Origin: Parapristionchus giblindavisi
Lineage: Eukaryota > Nematoda > Chromadorea > Rhabditida > Diplogasteridae
Assembly: GCA_943737045.1 (NCBI GenBank)
Contig: CALSFV010000203.1
Span: forward strand, 62,001-126,000
Length of the DNA stretch: 64,000 nt
Direction of reading: 5' to 3'
A program made the position numbers and the translations under genes. Shown here in pieces: positions 1 through 12,786 of the stretch; positions within the stretch are counted from its first letter, which is position 1; each line of letters starts with the position of its first letter. A model generated the notes under the pieces. The model was not told the origin of the DNA, did no database searches, and was given only the letters and a program-made list of their open reading frames with translations.

Positions 1-1135
1 GAGGACGATAGTCTAAAAGAAGAAGAAGAAGAATCAAGTGATGGAGTCAAAGGAAAGCCATAAGAAAAACGTCGTGAGATAAAGAAATGAAAGTGAAAGA
101 AGAAAAAAAGAGAAGAAAGGTGACCATCATAGGGTGAAAGGGTGAATGAGACGATGAAGCAACAGGAAAACACTCTGACCCGTTACCCACTCTCTGTCTC
201 TCTCTATATCCCTCTCTGTCCATCCCTCTATCTCTAGCTATCTCACTCTCTCTGGCAAAGTTCAGGGAGTATGGGTAATTTATATGGAGAGAAAGGGAAA
301 TCAAAGAGGAATGATGTTGAATAATGAATAAGTTGGAATGGATAACGTTCCTGAGGGGCAATATGGATCAACGTCTATCACTGTTTATCCCTTCATCCGC
401 ATCGTTTTTCAACATTGTATCCACTCTCATCTCAATTTGACTGAATCTATCCCTCTGTCTTTCTCTTTGTTACAGTCTATACGGAGCCGCCGTCTCTAGA
501 ACAATAGCTATAAAGGCAGAGAATTGCATTAAATGAGATAGAAAGGGACATCTGAGTCCCTATGATTGGTCCTTCTCCGCCTCCCCTATCTCTTTCACTC
601 GATGAATACAAACAACAAGACGAGAAGGAGGATAATACATTTTCAATTAAAGAAAGAGATTAATATCAACACGTGATTAGACGATAACGTTGAAAGAATG
701 GAAATGTCTGGACAAAGTGCGAAAAGATAAACGTTATTGAAAAGAATTATGCAAACGAAGATTAAACGTATTCATAGTATGAAAATAAAACTTACAAGAA
801 GTTAAGAATTACTTGAATCATATGAGATCACTAAAGTAATGGCAGTTTGGACACCGTACCATTGAAGATATAGAGATTAAAGGACAAAGGTGAGACAAAT
901 AAGTAAGAGTACCTTAAAGGGAATGGAAAGGGAAAAGGTCTTCGTCTGTTGAATGGCTATTCACTCTCATTCACACTCAACACATGGCAACCACATACTG
1001 TTTAATCCTGTTTCCGCCTCTTCTTCCCTTTCCTTTCTTCTCTTTTTGAGTAGTATCCGTCAACTTTCATTCTTAGTATATATCGAGTCATTGAACCGGA
1101 ATCCCCCAATCGAAAGAGTAGGATCATCTCTCACT

Positions 1136-1202
<67 letters not shown>

Positions 1203-3125
1203 ATATCTTTGTAGCGTAGAGGAATGGCCGAGGGGAATGGGGATACCGTATGCCATAGACCAGACGAGAGTAGAAGAAGAAGAAGAAGAAGGGGCTATTG
1301 TCAGCCAGAGAAAAAGAGAGAGGGGGGGGAGATATTTCTACGCAATTCAGAATGGGTCGACAGAGAGAGAATGAAGAGGATAGAGACCTCAAATCCTCTT
1401 TTGTGCATATCCCCTCCCCCTTCTACATATGCCCTGCGGCCATCTTGAGCATTATTGAATTCCAGCACCCATTATTACTAATATCGCTTTCAATAAGACT
1501 CAAGACCACAAACAATTGTATGAGAGAAGAGGGATGGTCAATCGGGAGAATGATTAAGAAAGGAAATGGAGAGAGTAGCGGGGAAAAAAAGGACTTAACG
1601 CGGTAAAACGGTGCTGCCTAAGAGGGGTGGAAAGGAGGCAGTCGGTCAAGAAATGATAGACCACAAGAGAAAGGCGATTGTGTAAGAGAAGAAGAGGAGG
1701 AGGAAGGGGCATCTGTCTAATTGGTTGTACCCTCTAAGGAAAAAAGAATAGAAAAGAGAATAGAGGAAGAGATACTACAAATGGATACCTTTACTATCGA
1801 AGAACCAAATGACCTCTCAAGAGAAGAAGGAGATCACGAGAAGATAAGATGATGATGATGAGAGAAGAGAAAAGGCCACCGATAGTCTCATTGGCAACGG
1901 AAGAAATGAATGATGATCATATAGAGATTAGTATATAGAGAATGAATGAATAAGAGTGTCTCATCAGTTTCACGAATAGTAAATGGAAATGATGAGAGGG
2001 CTAATCGGAATGAGAGAGGACTCACTCTCTCCTCCTTTCCCCCCTCCCTCTCTCTCTCCCTCTCCCCTCTCTCTCCCTCTCCCCCTCTCCCCCTCCTTCC
2101 TCTCTCTCGTTCTAGAGTCGAGATTGCCTCTACTCGCGTTGCCTATCTCGTCAATTGGCTTTGTTGCCGCAGAGGCACAATTACCTATTGTAATTGAGTC
2201 TGAATGGAATTGAGTCCTTTCTCTATCAACTCTTTTCTTCTCCCTTTCTTCTTTCTCTCATCACTCTAACGAAGGAATCAACCATGGTGACTGTCAGGTA
2301 TACTGTAGTCAGAGAAACGAGAAGGGGAGGGACGGTAGTTGAAATGAGATAAGTAGTAATGATGGAGACATGTTATTGTTTCTGTTCCTTTCCTCCTCAA
2401 TCTGACATCAAATTGACCTCTTTGCTGTTTTGTACTGAATGACAGCACTCTTCCCCCATTGTTTTCCTTTTCTTCATCATTTCTTTCAAGGATATATACT
2501 TCGCTTTTTCCTCCTTTCATCGATGATGAACAATAAAAAGGAAATGGACCAGATAGTCTTTTATCACGGAATAATCGTTCTTTATTCCTCTTTTTCTCTC
2601 TATTCTCCCTCTTTTTGTCTGCCTCATCTTCGCTATCTCAATCCGATATCTTCACTTAATCATTTTCATCTCGACCTTCCCACAACATAAATAGAGTACT
2701 ACTTCTCTTTTCTAGTAAATGATGAGAATGGAATGAGAAATACGATAGAACAACCTCTATTTATACACAGATACTGTTGCTGTGAAAGACCTTTGAAGGG
2801 ACTCTACTATATGCTTCTCCGTTTAAATGTTTCGCTAAGTGAAAGGTAATGTTATCGCATGAAGCATGGATGAACCTAACTGACCACCTGCACAGTCTGG
2901 TCTCAACTGTAGCTGGCTGGCGGAAAGTGTGGGAGAATAAGAGGAGAAAGATGTCGGAGGGCCGTGTTTTAGGGCTTGTATTCATAGACAATGTGAGACA
3001 ATGAGAATGTATATGCTTTACAACTTTATTTATTAGTCGCGAGAACGAAGACAACTTGCAGTTCTTATTCTTCAAAGATTCTTACGAGTAAAACCGTGCT
3101 TGACCATATCTGCAATATAATTTTG
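1..3125. other. Intergenic, low-complexity GA/CT-rich DNA
   Basis: No gene could be supported here. The stretch is dominated by purine-rich runs on one strand (GA, GAA, GGA) and pyrimidine-rich runs such as 2030-2115. It also contains a (TA)n microsatellite at about 1137-1200. The open frames are short, biased to Ser/Leu or Arg/Glu repeats and lack splice-linked partners, as expected of simple-sequence DNA. Confidence 0.6.
1137..1200. repeat. (TA)n microsatellite
   Basis: About 32 uninterrupted TA dinucleotides are visible. Both strands give artefactual Tyr-Ile repeat frames here. Confidence 0.95.
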
Positions 3126-4061
3126 TCAACCTAAAATATTTTTAAAAAAATTCCGTAATCGAAAATTTTTGTGTGCTTTTATAATTTATCATTATGAGAT
3201 CACTTACTTGTTCCTTTTTCAGTTGAGCAACAGGTACCGACGCCTCTCGAGGAATCAAAGTAACATTTTGAACCAGTAGGACAGAATCTCTCTTGGGGAT
3301 AGCACTGAGCCAACATGTAAGGAGCCTCAAAACTTCCTTTGTATATTAATCTGTCTGCGTTCATGATGCTCTTTAAAGGCACACCCCCAAGCTAATTTTA
3401 CTCTCCGCTTTGGCAATACGCTCTCGTAGTCAAAGAAAGAGAGAGAGAGAGAGTGTGGCCAGAGTAGACAGTAGAAAATTAGTTTGGGGTGTCGCTTTAA
3501 GAAACACATAGACTAAACCTACATCTTTGCCAGTCTTTCCATAATTGAATGTGATAACCTGCTTGTTAAGACCGCAGAATGCAGTAGTACTCTTAGTAAA
3601 TCCGGCTGAAATCGATCAACATCTTTTTACCAATAATTTCAGAGTGCTGTGTGAACAAACGAGAATAGCTGGCAGTGATGCAATCTTCTACTGAATCATA
3701 GATTACAGTCATCTTCTGTGATTCGCATCCCTTTCTCACTGGATGGCACACATTCGATGTAGAATTGTAGTAGAACTGAAACGTATTTACTAATAGTTTA
3801 CGCCAATCAGGATATTAGTTCTATTAAAATATGGTTCTTTTATTCACCAATTGCATGATGATTATTTTGTAACCATTTAGTCGATTCATACCCACAGTAT
3901 TTTTGAATAAAAAGATAAAGACGGGTATGGCTTACTCTGATTGGAGCATCGAAATACTTGACATCTCCATCACAAGTATAAGTCGGAAGAGAGATATGAG
4001 CAGTCAGAGCTGCTTGAACAGACATAATGAAGAGCAGAAGAAAGTTGAGAAGCATAGTCAT
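3126..4061 (-). CDS. Small secreted Kunitz-like/cysteine-rich protein
   Basis: Four exons were read on the minus strand: 3936-4061, 3631-3775, 3208-3354 and a terminal exon at 3126-3130 that supplies the stop TGA. The model gives 140 residues in one frame. The start at 4061 gives a clear signal peptide (MTMLLNFLLLFIMSVQA). Residues about 43-70 have the Kunitz-like pattern of aromatic FYYN, then Cys, then GC, then DC. A second cluster of six cysteines near the C terminus (CYPQERFC...CCS) resembles the lustrin/EB-type modules common in nematode secreted proteins. Family assignment rests on pattern only; the full six-cysteine Kunitz set was not verified. An upstream in-frame ATG at 4118 is possible. 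Intron 2 holds a small inverted-repeat element (about 3371-3503). Confidence 0.6.
3371..3503. mobile_element. Small inverted-repeat element (MITE-like) in an intron
   Basis: The ends are imperfect inverted repeats: CTTTAAAGGCACACCCCCAA on the left and GGGGTGTCGCTTTAAG on the right, followed inward by matching AGCTAATTTTA-like sequence. It sits in the intron between exons 2 and 3 of the Kunitz-like gene. A diverged relative lies at about 38344-38448. Confidence 0.55.
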
Positions 4062-4343
4062 GATTGGATGCTTCTTCTCTGAATCCTTGGTCTCTTTTAT
4101 ACAAGATCCCCCTTTCACAAATGTGTTTGTACAGCAATATAAGAAGAAGAAAATGATGCATTTTATTAGATATTTTTTCCATAAAACAATGACAGTGAGC
4201 AGTCCAAGGCGACACCTAATCGTTGGAAGTAAGGAGCAGAACGATAAGATGATATTGATTGGTTCATAACGGCATAGGATGATATTGATTCATAATGATA
4301 TGACAAATAATATATGTAGATTCGACGGAGATATACGATAACC

Positions 4344-6001
4344 CTAGGCCAATTCGATAGTACAACACTTTGCAGATCCTCCGGCCTTGATGAATTCGCT
4401 CATATCGATGAATATAGGATTGTATCCAATCTAGAAAGAAAAAAGATTATAATAAGAGAAGAGTTTTGGGTGATATCACACTTACACTCTCGATTGTCTT
4501 CACGATCCTTGTTGTTGTGTGGTTCATGATGATGTTTTTACCGACGACGACCGCGTTGCAAGAGAAGAATCCAGCGTCTTCAGCAGTGATCTAAAATTCA
4601 TTCATTTTTGCTTTATTTTTTTTTCTTGTTTTCCAGAAGTTTAGCTGAATACAGTAGAGTGAACACATCAAAATTACAAAGATGATTGAAATAATATCGA
4701 AAAATAGACTTACAGGAACTAGTTCAACTTCTTCGTTCTTCATATTGTGTTGAGTGACAGGATCGAATGCTCCAGGGAACCACAGGGCTAGTTCGTCGGT
4801 CAGAGGACAAAATGCCACATCAATGTGATAGAATCTAAATGGTAACCAATACTGAATAACGAAATTATCCATTAGTATACGGTCTTACCTAGGATCGATG
4901 AGTTTGCATCCAACAACCTTGAATCCACTTTCATCATCCAATTCTTTAGCCAGATCAGGAAGAGCTCGAATATCGGTACGAGGACCAACTCCGGCAAAGA
5001 GACGACTGTAGTTCTTTCCACACCACAATGCATCACCGGCACCTTAACCATATAAACATATCAATCAAATAAGAGATCAAAGGTACAATACAAAAAACGG
5101 GAATGGTTACTACGATAATATTACATCGTCCACGGGGAAGTTGTATTTTGTACTAGGTACGTGATACTAATCTGTGCTAATCATCACACTACAACATAAC
5201 TACCTCGTTCTCACCTTCAAATGCAATATCTGTTCTTCCACAAGTCTCATATCCATTATCCTCGAACCATTTCTTGTAGAATTCGCGTTCGCCCCTTCGC
5301 TCAGGATGAAGGAAGTTGGCGAGATAAGCCTTGTTTCCTCTGACTGTGGCAGCATTAGCGGCAAATACGATATCAGGCCAGTCTTGGGCATCCTAAAATA
5401 TGATATGTCATCATTAATTTTCCCGTTAAATTGGATCATTTCATTACTTTTATGTGTAGTTAGACGAAATATAATCGTAAACAGTCTACTAATGACAATC
5501 AATAGCCATATCACTCTATCTCTATCTCTTTTCGTTTAAGATATCAAGATCAACATCTTTTTAGTTCCCGTCTCGGTGCTAATGAGTGCATTGATCGGCT
5601 ATGTATTATTTGCAATTTCGACCTATCAAAAGTATTTAATGATAGACTCTATCAATCGCGTGTTCGACCCAAAACTTGCACCTTTCACACACGAAAATCG
5701 CACTAATATGTGAGCAGACGTCATCACTTACAGTACTCTCCATAACTTGAACTTCGCCTCCACAGGATTCGATGGTCTGCTTCAGATTGAGCCATTGAGT
5801 CATGGCGAGTTCTCTGTTGACGGGCTTGCTAACGGGATCCATCCAAGGATTGATGGCGTATTTGACCTGAAATAAGAACATCTTTCCATATAATATGCCG
5901 TGAATAATTAAGAAATGAAGCAAACTCACTTCAAAATGAGTGGGTCTGACCATCATGAGTCGTTTGACTGCAGTCTTGACTTGTTGGGCAACACGAGACA
6001 T
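4344..6001 (-). CDS. Dimethylargininase (DDAH)/amidinotransferase-family enzyme
   Basis: Seven exons (5930-6001, 5732-5866, 5215-5392, 4889-5042, 4714-4834, 4486-4590, 4344-4430) add up to 284 codons with closed phases, giving a 283-residue protein. The family hydrolyses N-methylated arginines to citrulline and methylamines, or deiminates or transfers amidino groups from arginine. It is expected to be cytosolic, and no signal peptide is present. Visible family motifs are MVRPTHFEV near the N terminus, the PDIVFAAN block, the FYHID block with the likely catalytic His183, and the C-terminal GGSAKCC with the likely nucleophile Cys277 or Cys278. The motif set resembles the bacterial-type dimethylargininase group more closely than generic arginine deiminase. 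The length is normal for the family and nothing is broken. The exact substrate is inferred. Confidence 0.88.
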
Positions 6002-6829
6002 ATCTGTGCTGAAAATAATATAATGGATAGACGAGGAGAAGAATAAGAGTACGAGGTTACTCGCACCTTGCGAGTGCATCGACTAAAGGGAAGTTGAAGA
6101 ACAAATGAAAAGAGAATAGAGATAGATGGACATATCTCACAGCTCTGATATCTTAATGATACGAATGAATGAGTTGAATGAACGAGAGACAAAAGTGGGA
6201 GGGAACTGATTTGACAAATGATTTAGAACGTTCTCGATCTTTGCTCTCTCTCTATCACTATAGTTGGTATATATCTCGAGAATATGGGAATGAGCAATAC
6301 AATGCACTCATTGACCACTACTTTACAACTGTGGAAGGCAAGGTACAGATAGAGGTTGCTAGAAAGAATTATGGAGGGTTTCTCATAGTGATAATAATCT
6401 ATGTATATCAGGTTGTATATGGTGCAACATCTGTCAATCGATCGATTATAGTTATTCTTGATCAATAAGACGATATTTATTATAGTTAACATAGATACAA
6501 TATGAAAGATATTCATGTATAAAGTTACATCACTTTCTCACGGCAAAACTTAAGATTCTCGGAAGTTCTCGTGAAATACTTTCGTCTCGTAGACCCTTAG
6601 CTTATATTTCACTTTCACTTAAATCGCCCGGAATTCGAAAGTTACTGTATTCAGAATCTGTCATAACGTTAAGAGTCTCTATGAGATTCAATGTTCAGCA
6701 TCTGCATGGGTCTTTATTACCACTGCAAGAAACAAGGATCGGTGGAATCATCTCATATTACTACAGATGTGATTACCCACCACATAAACGATCTAGATGA
6801 AGTGTTTAAACGTAAATGTACATAATACC
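6002..6829. other. Intergenic, no gene seen
   Basis: This is the upstream flank of the dimethylargininase gene and the downstream flank of the duplicated zinc-finger locus. The open frames are short and show no splice-linked continuation or recognisable motif. Confidence 0.5.
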
Positions 6830-7067
6830 CACAAGCATGCCAGTCTTGATAATCTGCATATAATTTTATTAGCAAAAAGTTAACACAACAGCGAAGCGAA
6901 ATGAGAACTAGAAACTGGAAGCAGTTCAAACAAGCTTGAATATGCTCAAGTAATGAACGAGAAAATATTCAACACGTACAAATTGGTCTAGTCGAAACGA
7001 TCATAAATACCCATAACTGTATTGCGAGAGGAATTACGTGAAAATTGGAATATTTTCCAAGTACATA

Positions 7068-10000
7068 CTATACGGCATCGTCTGCTTCTTCTTTCAGGGG
7101 ATGGACATAATATGAATGGTCATGGCACAACGATACGAATAACGAAACATCTTCATCGATGAGCTCTGACTTGATATCGATTGACTGTTGATTACCATCT
7201 TCCTTGATTTTTGATTTCTCAGTGAATCTGGTCGTCTTTCTACGCCTATTCCAGTCCTCAGCAGTAGATCTGAAAGAATAGGACTCAGTTGCAAAGTCTG
7301 ATGTACACGTGTTCCATACACTATTTGCACCAATAGTATAAGTATACTATAAACATGATCCACACTATCGTGAAAATAACATTGATCGTGACAGTTAAAA
7401 CAGTGTTTATATCACGGATCTCCTGTAAGAATGAAAGAAGCCAACCGACAGTTTTTCAACTTTTCTCACCGATTTGGATGAGATTTATATGATTGACCAT
7501 AGTGAGGTAAAGGAGAAGGCCTAGCCACTTGATTTCGCCAAATTTGCATTTTTATCGATTTTTTGATCTTCCACTTCTGGCAGCCATATCTCACTCAATT
7601 TTTAACCTACAACAAAAAATTTTTTTTCCAATCGATTCGAAATGAACTAATCTAGAAGATACTCAAGAAAGGATACGTGTAAAAACACGATCTTCTACCT
7701 GTTTTCTTCAAAAAACTGATTTTTTGAGTACAAAATGCTAATTTTCTCAAAACTTTTCCACAAAGGATACGATTTTTATTCGTGATTCTGATTCCCCATC
7801 CTCGAATTGAGGTACGTACATATTTCATCAGTCATAACTCACGACAAGCCATATCGATCCTCAGAGAGAGCAGGACTTAGCGTTATTTTCATACAACAAT
7901 AAATTTCTTATCTCACCTCTCCTCATTTTCATGCAAATTCTCAAGCATAGTATACTAATCGAAAGCTCTCGACGAGCTCTACAAAAATGACTTAGTAGTA
8001 CAAGTCAAGAAATTTGACCGTATTCAAGATATTCTAGAAAATCAGTTTTTTCACTTACAATTGTTGTGTAATGTAATCGATTCACAACGAAACATTGCTC
8101 TTTGCTTTCTCCAATGTGTTTACCAGCACCAGGAGTAGTACCAGCAGGCAGCTGATCATCCCAAGCCGATTGGATGGGCACTAAGGACTACGAAGAAGGG
8201 AGAGAAGTACAACCAGAAGGCGAAGGATCTGGACTTTTCAACGAGTACTACAATGATGCCATTGCGGAGGAAGTCGAGAAAAGAATGAAAGAAAAAGTGG
8301 ACATCCTTCCCGCTGAGAGAATGACCCACGAACAAATCAAGAACCTCATCAGAACTCTCGTCGCAGCGAAGAAGAAACAACTCGAGAGTGAGGGAGTGAG
8401 GAGCAGAAGAAGAAGAGCACTTCTGGATGATATGCTCATGGATTTGGAGGACGAAGAGATTCAGATCGAGGAGGATGTCGATGTGGAAGAGGATTATAGA
8501 GAGATCACTGCTGAGGCTATCTATGATTTCGTTCACACCGATCTCAAGGAGTATTTCAATGATCCGGATAGTTTTTTCGATCATTCCGATTCCGATATCG
8601 GAAATATCGATGAATAGTTTCGTATTACAGAAATTTTATTTTTCAATGATGAATATCTCAGATAAACCTTTTTGCAATTTTATTTATCTCCTCCTTTAAC
8701 ATTATTAACAAATATTTTTTTTAAAAACACACATTGGAGAAAGCAAAGAGCAATGTTTCGTTGTGAATCGATTACATTACACAACAATTGCAAGTGAAAA
8801 AACGGATTTTCTAGAATATCTTGAATACGGTCAAATTTCTTGACTTGTACTACTAAGTCATTTTTGTAGAGCTCGTCGAGAGCTTTCGATTAGTATACTA
8901 TGCTTGAGAATTTGCATGAAAATGAGGAGAGGTGAGATAAGAAATTTATTGTTGTATGAAAATAACGCTAAGTCCTGCTCTCTCTGAGGATCGATATGGC
9001 TTGTCGTGAGTTATGACTGATGAAATATGTACGTACCTCAATTCGAGGATGGGGAATCAGAATCACGAATAAAAATCGTATCCTTTGTGGAAAAGTTTTG
9101 AGAAAATTTGCATTGTGTACTCAAAAAATCAGTTTTTTGAAGAAAACAGGTAGAAGATCGTTTTTTTACACGTATCCTTTCTTGAGTATCTTCTTGATTA
9201 GTTCATTTCGAATCGATTGGAAAAAAATTTTTTTGTTGTAGGTCAAAAATTGAGTGAGATATGGCTGCCAGAAGTGGAAGATCAATAAATCGATAAAAAT
9301 GCAAATTTGGCGAAATCAAGTGCCTAGGCCTTCTCCTTTACCTCACTATGGTCAATCATTTAAATCTCACCCAAATCGGTGAGAAAAGTTTAAAAACTGT
9401 CGGGAAAAGGTATCATTTTCCTACGTTTTTACAGGAGACCCGTGATATATAATAGATTTACTTACAAGGAACGCTTCTGCGAACGATTAGGGGTTGTTAT
9501 ACTTGTCGATGAACCAGCATCGTTGTTTTGTTGATGACTAGATGCCTCGTAGACATTTGAATCATTGTTGAACTTCTACAAAAGGAGCAATGACTGCATT
9601 AAGACTCATATTAGGGTATTCGTAAATCAATACAATTATTCTGCACTAATCGTAAACATACATCGTAATTGACGTCAGGATCTTCTTCTTTCACTTCAAG
9701 TACAGGCGTAATATAATCTACTTCATTGATATCCTCTTCTTCTTTCTTGATCTCACTCTTCATCGTATCGACGAATAACGATACTGAATTAAAAATAAGT
9801 TTATTGATCAACACAACAATTGAAACCTGGTACAACTGGTTTTGATCCACAGTCTATATTCGAATAGATTTCCTCTGTCTTCATGGAGTAACTGCGCTTG
9901 TTCCTAACGAAAAGATAAGTTAACAAATTTGTTAAATTTACGTTATTGAGACTTCCCCGACCATCTTCACCTTCCCTATTTTCCCATTGTCAATTCCCCC

Positions 10001-12502
10001 CCCCCCCATTTTTCTTGAGCAAATCTTCTTCAGTTATATCGTTTTTTTACTCTCTTAAACATCTTCACGATGTATGGTAAATAAAAATAAATAAATGTAG
10101 ATAATTACTTCGTTAACGTCTTTTCCGAAGTCGAATAAGTGCTGCGGCTTGTGGAGGGCACATTTGGATCTCCGTGAGACACAGAGTATTCTTCAATTGC
10201 ATCATTATGGACGTCCTAAAAGAAGTTTTATCAGTAATATATATGCAAATTCGTACTCCATAAAGATCATTGTTGGATTGAAATTAATAACTCACTCCAT
10301 AAATGTCCCCCTCTTCCATATTCATTTCGTTTACACGAAGATTTTCTTCCAGACCAAAGAATTCATCCAGATCTTCTTCTTTGATCTCTTGTTTCATCGA
10401 ATCTTGAGGTAAAAGACCTGAATTGTATATTTGCAGCCAACGATTATAGGTCGAATAGCTAAGTCATTGGTGTTCAAAATCCGGTCAGGGTTTTCGATTA
10501 GAAAAGTTAGAATCATTAAAACCTGGTATCGCAGAATCAGATGTTTTGTTGAGGTCCAATCCCATATGGACTTTTTTTGTAGCCTGCACTTTGCCTATGA
10601 TACTCCTCCTCCTTTATAATAAGATTCAATTATTAGCGAATAAAATAATTGGAGAGACTAACATGTTTGAACGGCTGAGGGCGGAATAATTGGCCTTATG
10701 CATTGCTTTATTAGAATACGGTCTCTGGGGAGAATATTGGTCTCCATCGAGTAGTAAAGATACTCCCATCATACAACAATCCGAACGATTTATCTGAATG
10801 AGAACCCTTATGGATCAATTTACATTTGTTTGCTACTTTGTGCAACAATAGAATTTCTTGCGAATATTCATAGCCCTCGATAAAGTTCGCGATTTACATG
10901 TTGTTCGTATGAACTTCATAAACGTTTAATAATAGAAGGGCAAACCGTATGCGCTGATTGTTCTTCAATATGTATACTGAGATCGATGACGTCGTCATAG
11001 ATAACTTCACAAGCATTACACATGGTTTTGAATCGATGTACATCCTTATAGTGATTTGTTGTTAGATGTTGAAATAGCGTGTACATTGAACTGTACGATG
11101 AGGTCTAAAGATGAAAGTCTAATATCAACTATAAATCGATCGAAGCGAACCTTGCATAATGGACAGTAGATAGATCGGCACAGTTCTCTCATCGATCTTG
11201 ATTTTTGAAATTTACCGAGATGATGTACCATTAACATAGATTCATCAGTCAACGCAGAGCGCTGAAAATATATCCATCGATATAAAATTCACAATAATAC
11301 TGCATTATAATCACTTACTTTCCTGAGTATATCACCGTAGTAGCTCCGAGGTGGTGTAATTAATACAGGGTCACAATAAGCTTTGAACTCAATCCAATGA
11401 CGAGCCAGATGCATTGGAGTCGCGAAATTAGCCTTACAAGATTTGCATCCAAAGGGCTGAAATCATTGGTATGATGCAGGGAACAATTGAAAAGGAATAA
11501 AAAAGGAAAGTGCCTACATGGACTATGAACTTTACTCGATAACGACGAATTAGTGACATTTCAAGCACATGATGCTCACGTAGATGTGAGTCCCTGAAGC
11601 AAACGTTGGATGATTAGTGGATTAAGGTAAGATTTTAGTGATCAAAAAGTGCGAACATACTCACAATGAGTAAGCAGTACGACAGACTGCTGTACAGAAT
11701 ATACACGCCATAGGTTTCAGAAGTACGGGATGGTGGAATGGACTGAGGTTCTGTGTTGCCACAGGCTCACGCTGCTTCGTCTTTCGACATATCTAACAAT
11801 TCTAGAGGTAATGATGATATGCCGTAAACAATTAGAATGTATATTTTGCATGACACTTAGCAGTCTTCCTATATAAATCAAGGGTCGGATTTGCTCGGAG
11901 ACTGTCTATTTGAATTATTAAAACTAATTACTGGCTTTACAGTTATATTTCTTGTGGTCTTACAGAAAACATTATAGTATATCTTAACGTTACTCACAGA
12001 TAAATGATAAAGGAGTCCAGACAATTGAGCAAATTCCTTTTTAGAACACATAGGACAGCGGAATGGACTCTGGAAGGGAATCATGATTAAAAACTCTAGC
12101 GTACTCATAAATCATTGTCGTGCTAAAACAAATGGAAGAGCTTACAGATCCAAATTCTTCTAGGTGCTTAGCGAATATATGAGTACCACTATCGCAAGCT
12201 TCTATGTATTCATTACAATATGTACAGGGTATCAACTGAACAATTAACATTATAGATATCACCACAAAGTTTGGATGCATAGCTCACTTGAGAATTTCTT
12301 GGTGCCTTCAAAGAGATGATCTTGGCATTTCTTTTGGGTGAGTTACGCCGTTTTTGAGCACATGATGGTCCTTAATACTTTTAACGAGTAAAACATGTAT
12401 TAATAGGGAACTATGAAATGCAGTACCTGGTTCAGAAGCCCAAAATTCGTAAGCCGATTCATTCAACTCCTCTTCTTCATCATTAATTCGATCTTCACTC
12501 AT
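7068..12502 (-). CDS. C2H2-type zinc-finger protein with acidic C-terminal region
   Basis: Seventeen exons from 12502 down to 7068 add up to 631 codons (630 residues) with all phases closing. Exon 1 begins MSEDRINDEEEE; exon 2 is basic and nuclear-localisation-like (QKRRNSPKRN). Exons 3-9 hold several Cys-Cys/His-His units, for example CTYCNEYIEACDSGTH, FRCPMCSKKEFAQLSGLLYH, CIFCTAVC...H, CKSCKANFATPMHLARH, YCPLCK...H and CNACEVIYDDVIDLSIH. Spacing is irregular compared with tandem Kruppel fingers. Exons 10-17 encode acidic, Ser-rich sequence with repeated KxEIKEE-type motifs and no known fold. A nuclear DNA- or RNA-binding role is inferred from the fingers; no target can be read. The last intron (7270-9465) is enlarged by a foldback element. 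The paralogue downstream has lost the fingers. Confidence 0.8.
7412..9445. mobile_element. Foldback element with ~0.7-kb inverted arms and an internal ORF
   Basis: The left arm (7412-about 8122) and right arm (about 8727-9445) are nearly perfect reverse complements, starting TCACGGATCTCCTGTAA and ending with its complement. TA lies on both sides (7410-7411, 9446-9447). The paralogous intron of unit B keeps the empty site (tttatgtataatag, about 14477-14490), which supports a TA target duplication and insertion after the gene duplication. The central 0.6 kb contains an intact 147-codon ORF. No transposase is visible, so this is a non-autonomous element, possibly Tc1/mariner-mobilised given the TA target. 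Confidence 0.85.
8174..8617 (+). CDS. Intronless acidic protein ORF carried inside the foldback element
   Basis: This is a 147-codon open frame between the two arms of the foldback element, antisense to the host zinc-finger gene. The product is charged: an amphipathic Glu/Lys-rich first half, an RRRR cluster at about residues 77-81, and a strongly acidic tail ending SDSDIGNIDE. It looks like a real coding sequence in codon texture and lacks introns, although neighbouring genes have one every 100-150 bp. A retrocopied or captured host gene is therefore likely. An in-frame TGA at 8153 lies just upstream, so the ATG at 8174 is the first plausible start. The family is not recognised; no transposase motif is seen. 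Confidence 0.55.
   Translation: MGTKDYEEGREVQPEGEGSGLFNEYYNDAIAEEVEKRMKEKVDILPAERMTHEQIKNLIRTLVAAKKKQLESEGVRSRRRRALLDDMLMDLEDEEIQIEEDVDVEEDYREITAEAIYDFVHTDLKEYFNDPDSFFDHSDSDIGNIDE
12427..12502 (-). other. Intact first exon of unit A (reference for the unit B relic)
   Basis: This exon encodes the first 25 residues of the zinc-finger protein and ends at the donor CCAG|gtactgc. The paralogous sequence at about 16127-16200 has the same end (GGGCTTCTGAACCAG|gtaatgc) but has lost the reading frame. Confidence 0.75.
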
Positions 12503-12786
12503 TTAGTTATGTTAAAATTTAAAAAAATGCTTGTGGAGAAGTTTGAAATGGACGTGGTGTAAGTAAGTGCTAACATCCGGGTGCGATGTCCTAATTCCTT
12601 TTTCCCGGCCGCGCATTGCATACTGACTTTAAATCCTCTCTTCACAGTTGAAATTGCTTCTGTGCCAGATAATTATTAATTCTTTAACTACATGACAAAA
12701 AATTGCTAAATTAATGAGTTCTCTTGATACAGATAAATATACTAATCTTTGGTGTTTGTCAGACCTTGTATTAGTATACATAAGTA

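Larger units (their letters stand above)
6830..12660. repeat. Segmental duplication, unit A
   Basis: This unit aligns by eye with 13381-16390 (unit B) in the same orientation. Matches include the 3' flank (6840-7067 against 13400-13585), the last exon, the shared KRSL exon, the acidic exons, exon 1 and the 5' flank with the phrase ctaattcc...ttaaatcctc (about 12590-12650 against 16310-16370). Unit A keeps the zinc-finger exons (about 10660-12370) that unit B lacks, and carries a 2-kb foldback insertion. Confidence 0.85.

Noticed and set aside
8156..8584. Minus-strand 142-codon frame opposite the foldback ORF
   Set aside because: It is the antisense shadow of the plus-strand ORF and is Leu/Ser-rich without motifs.
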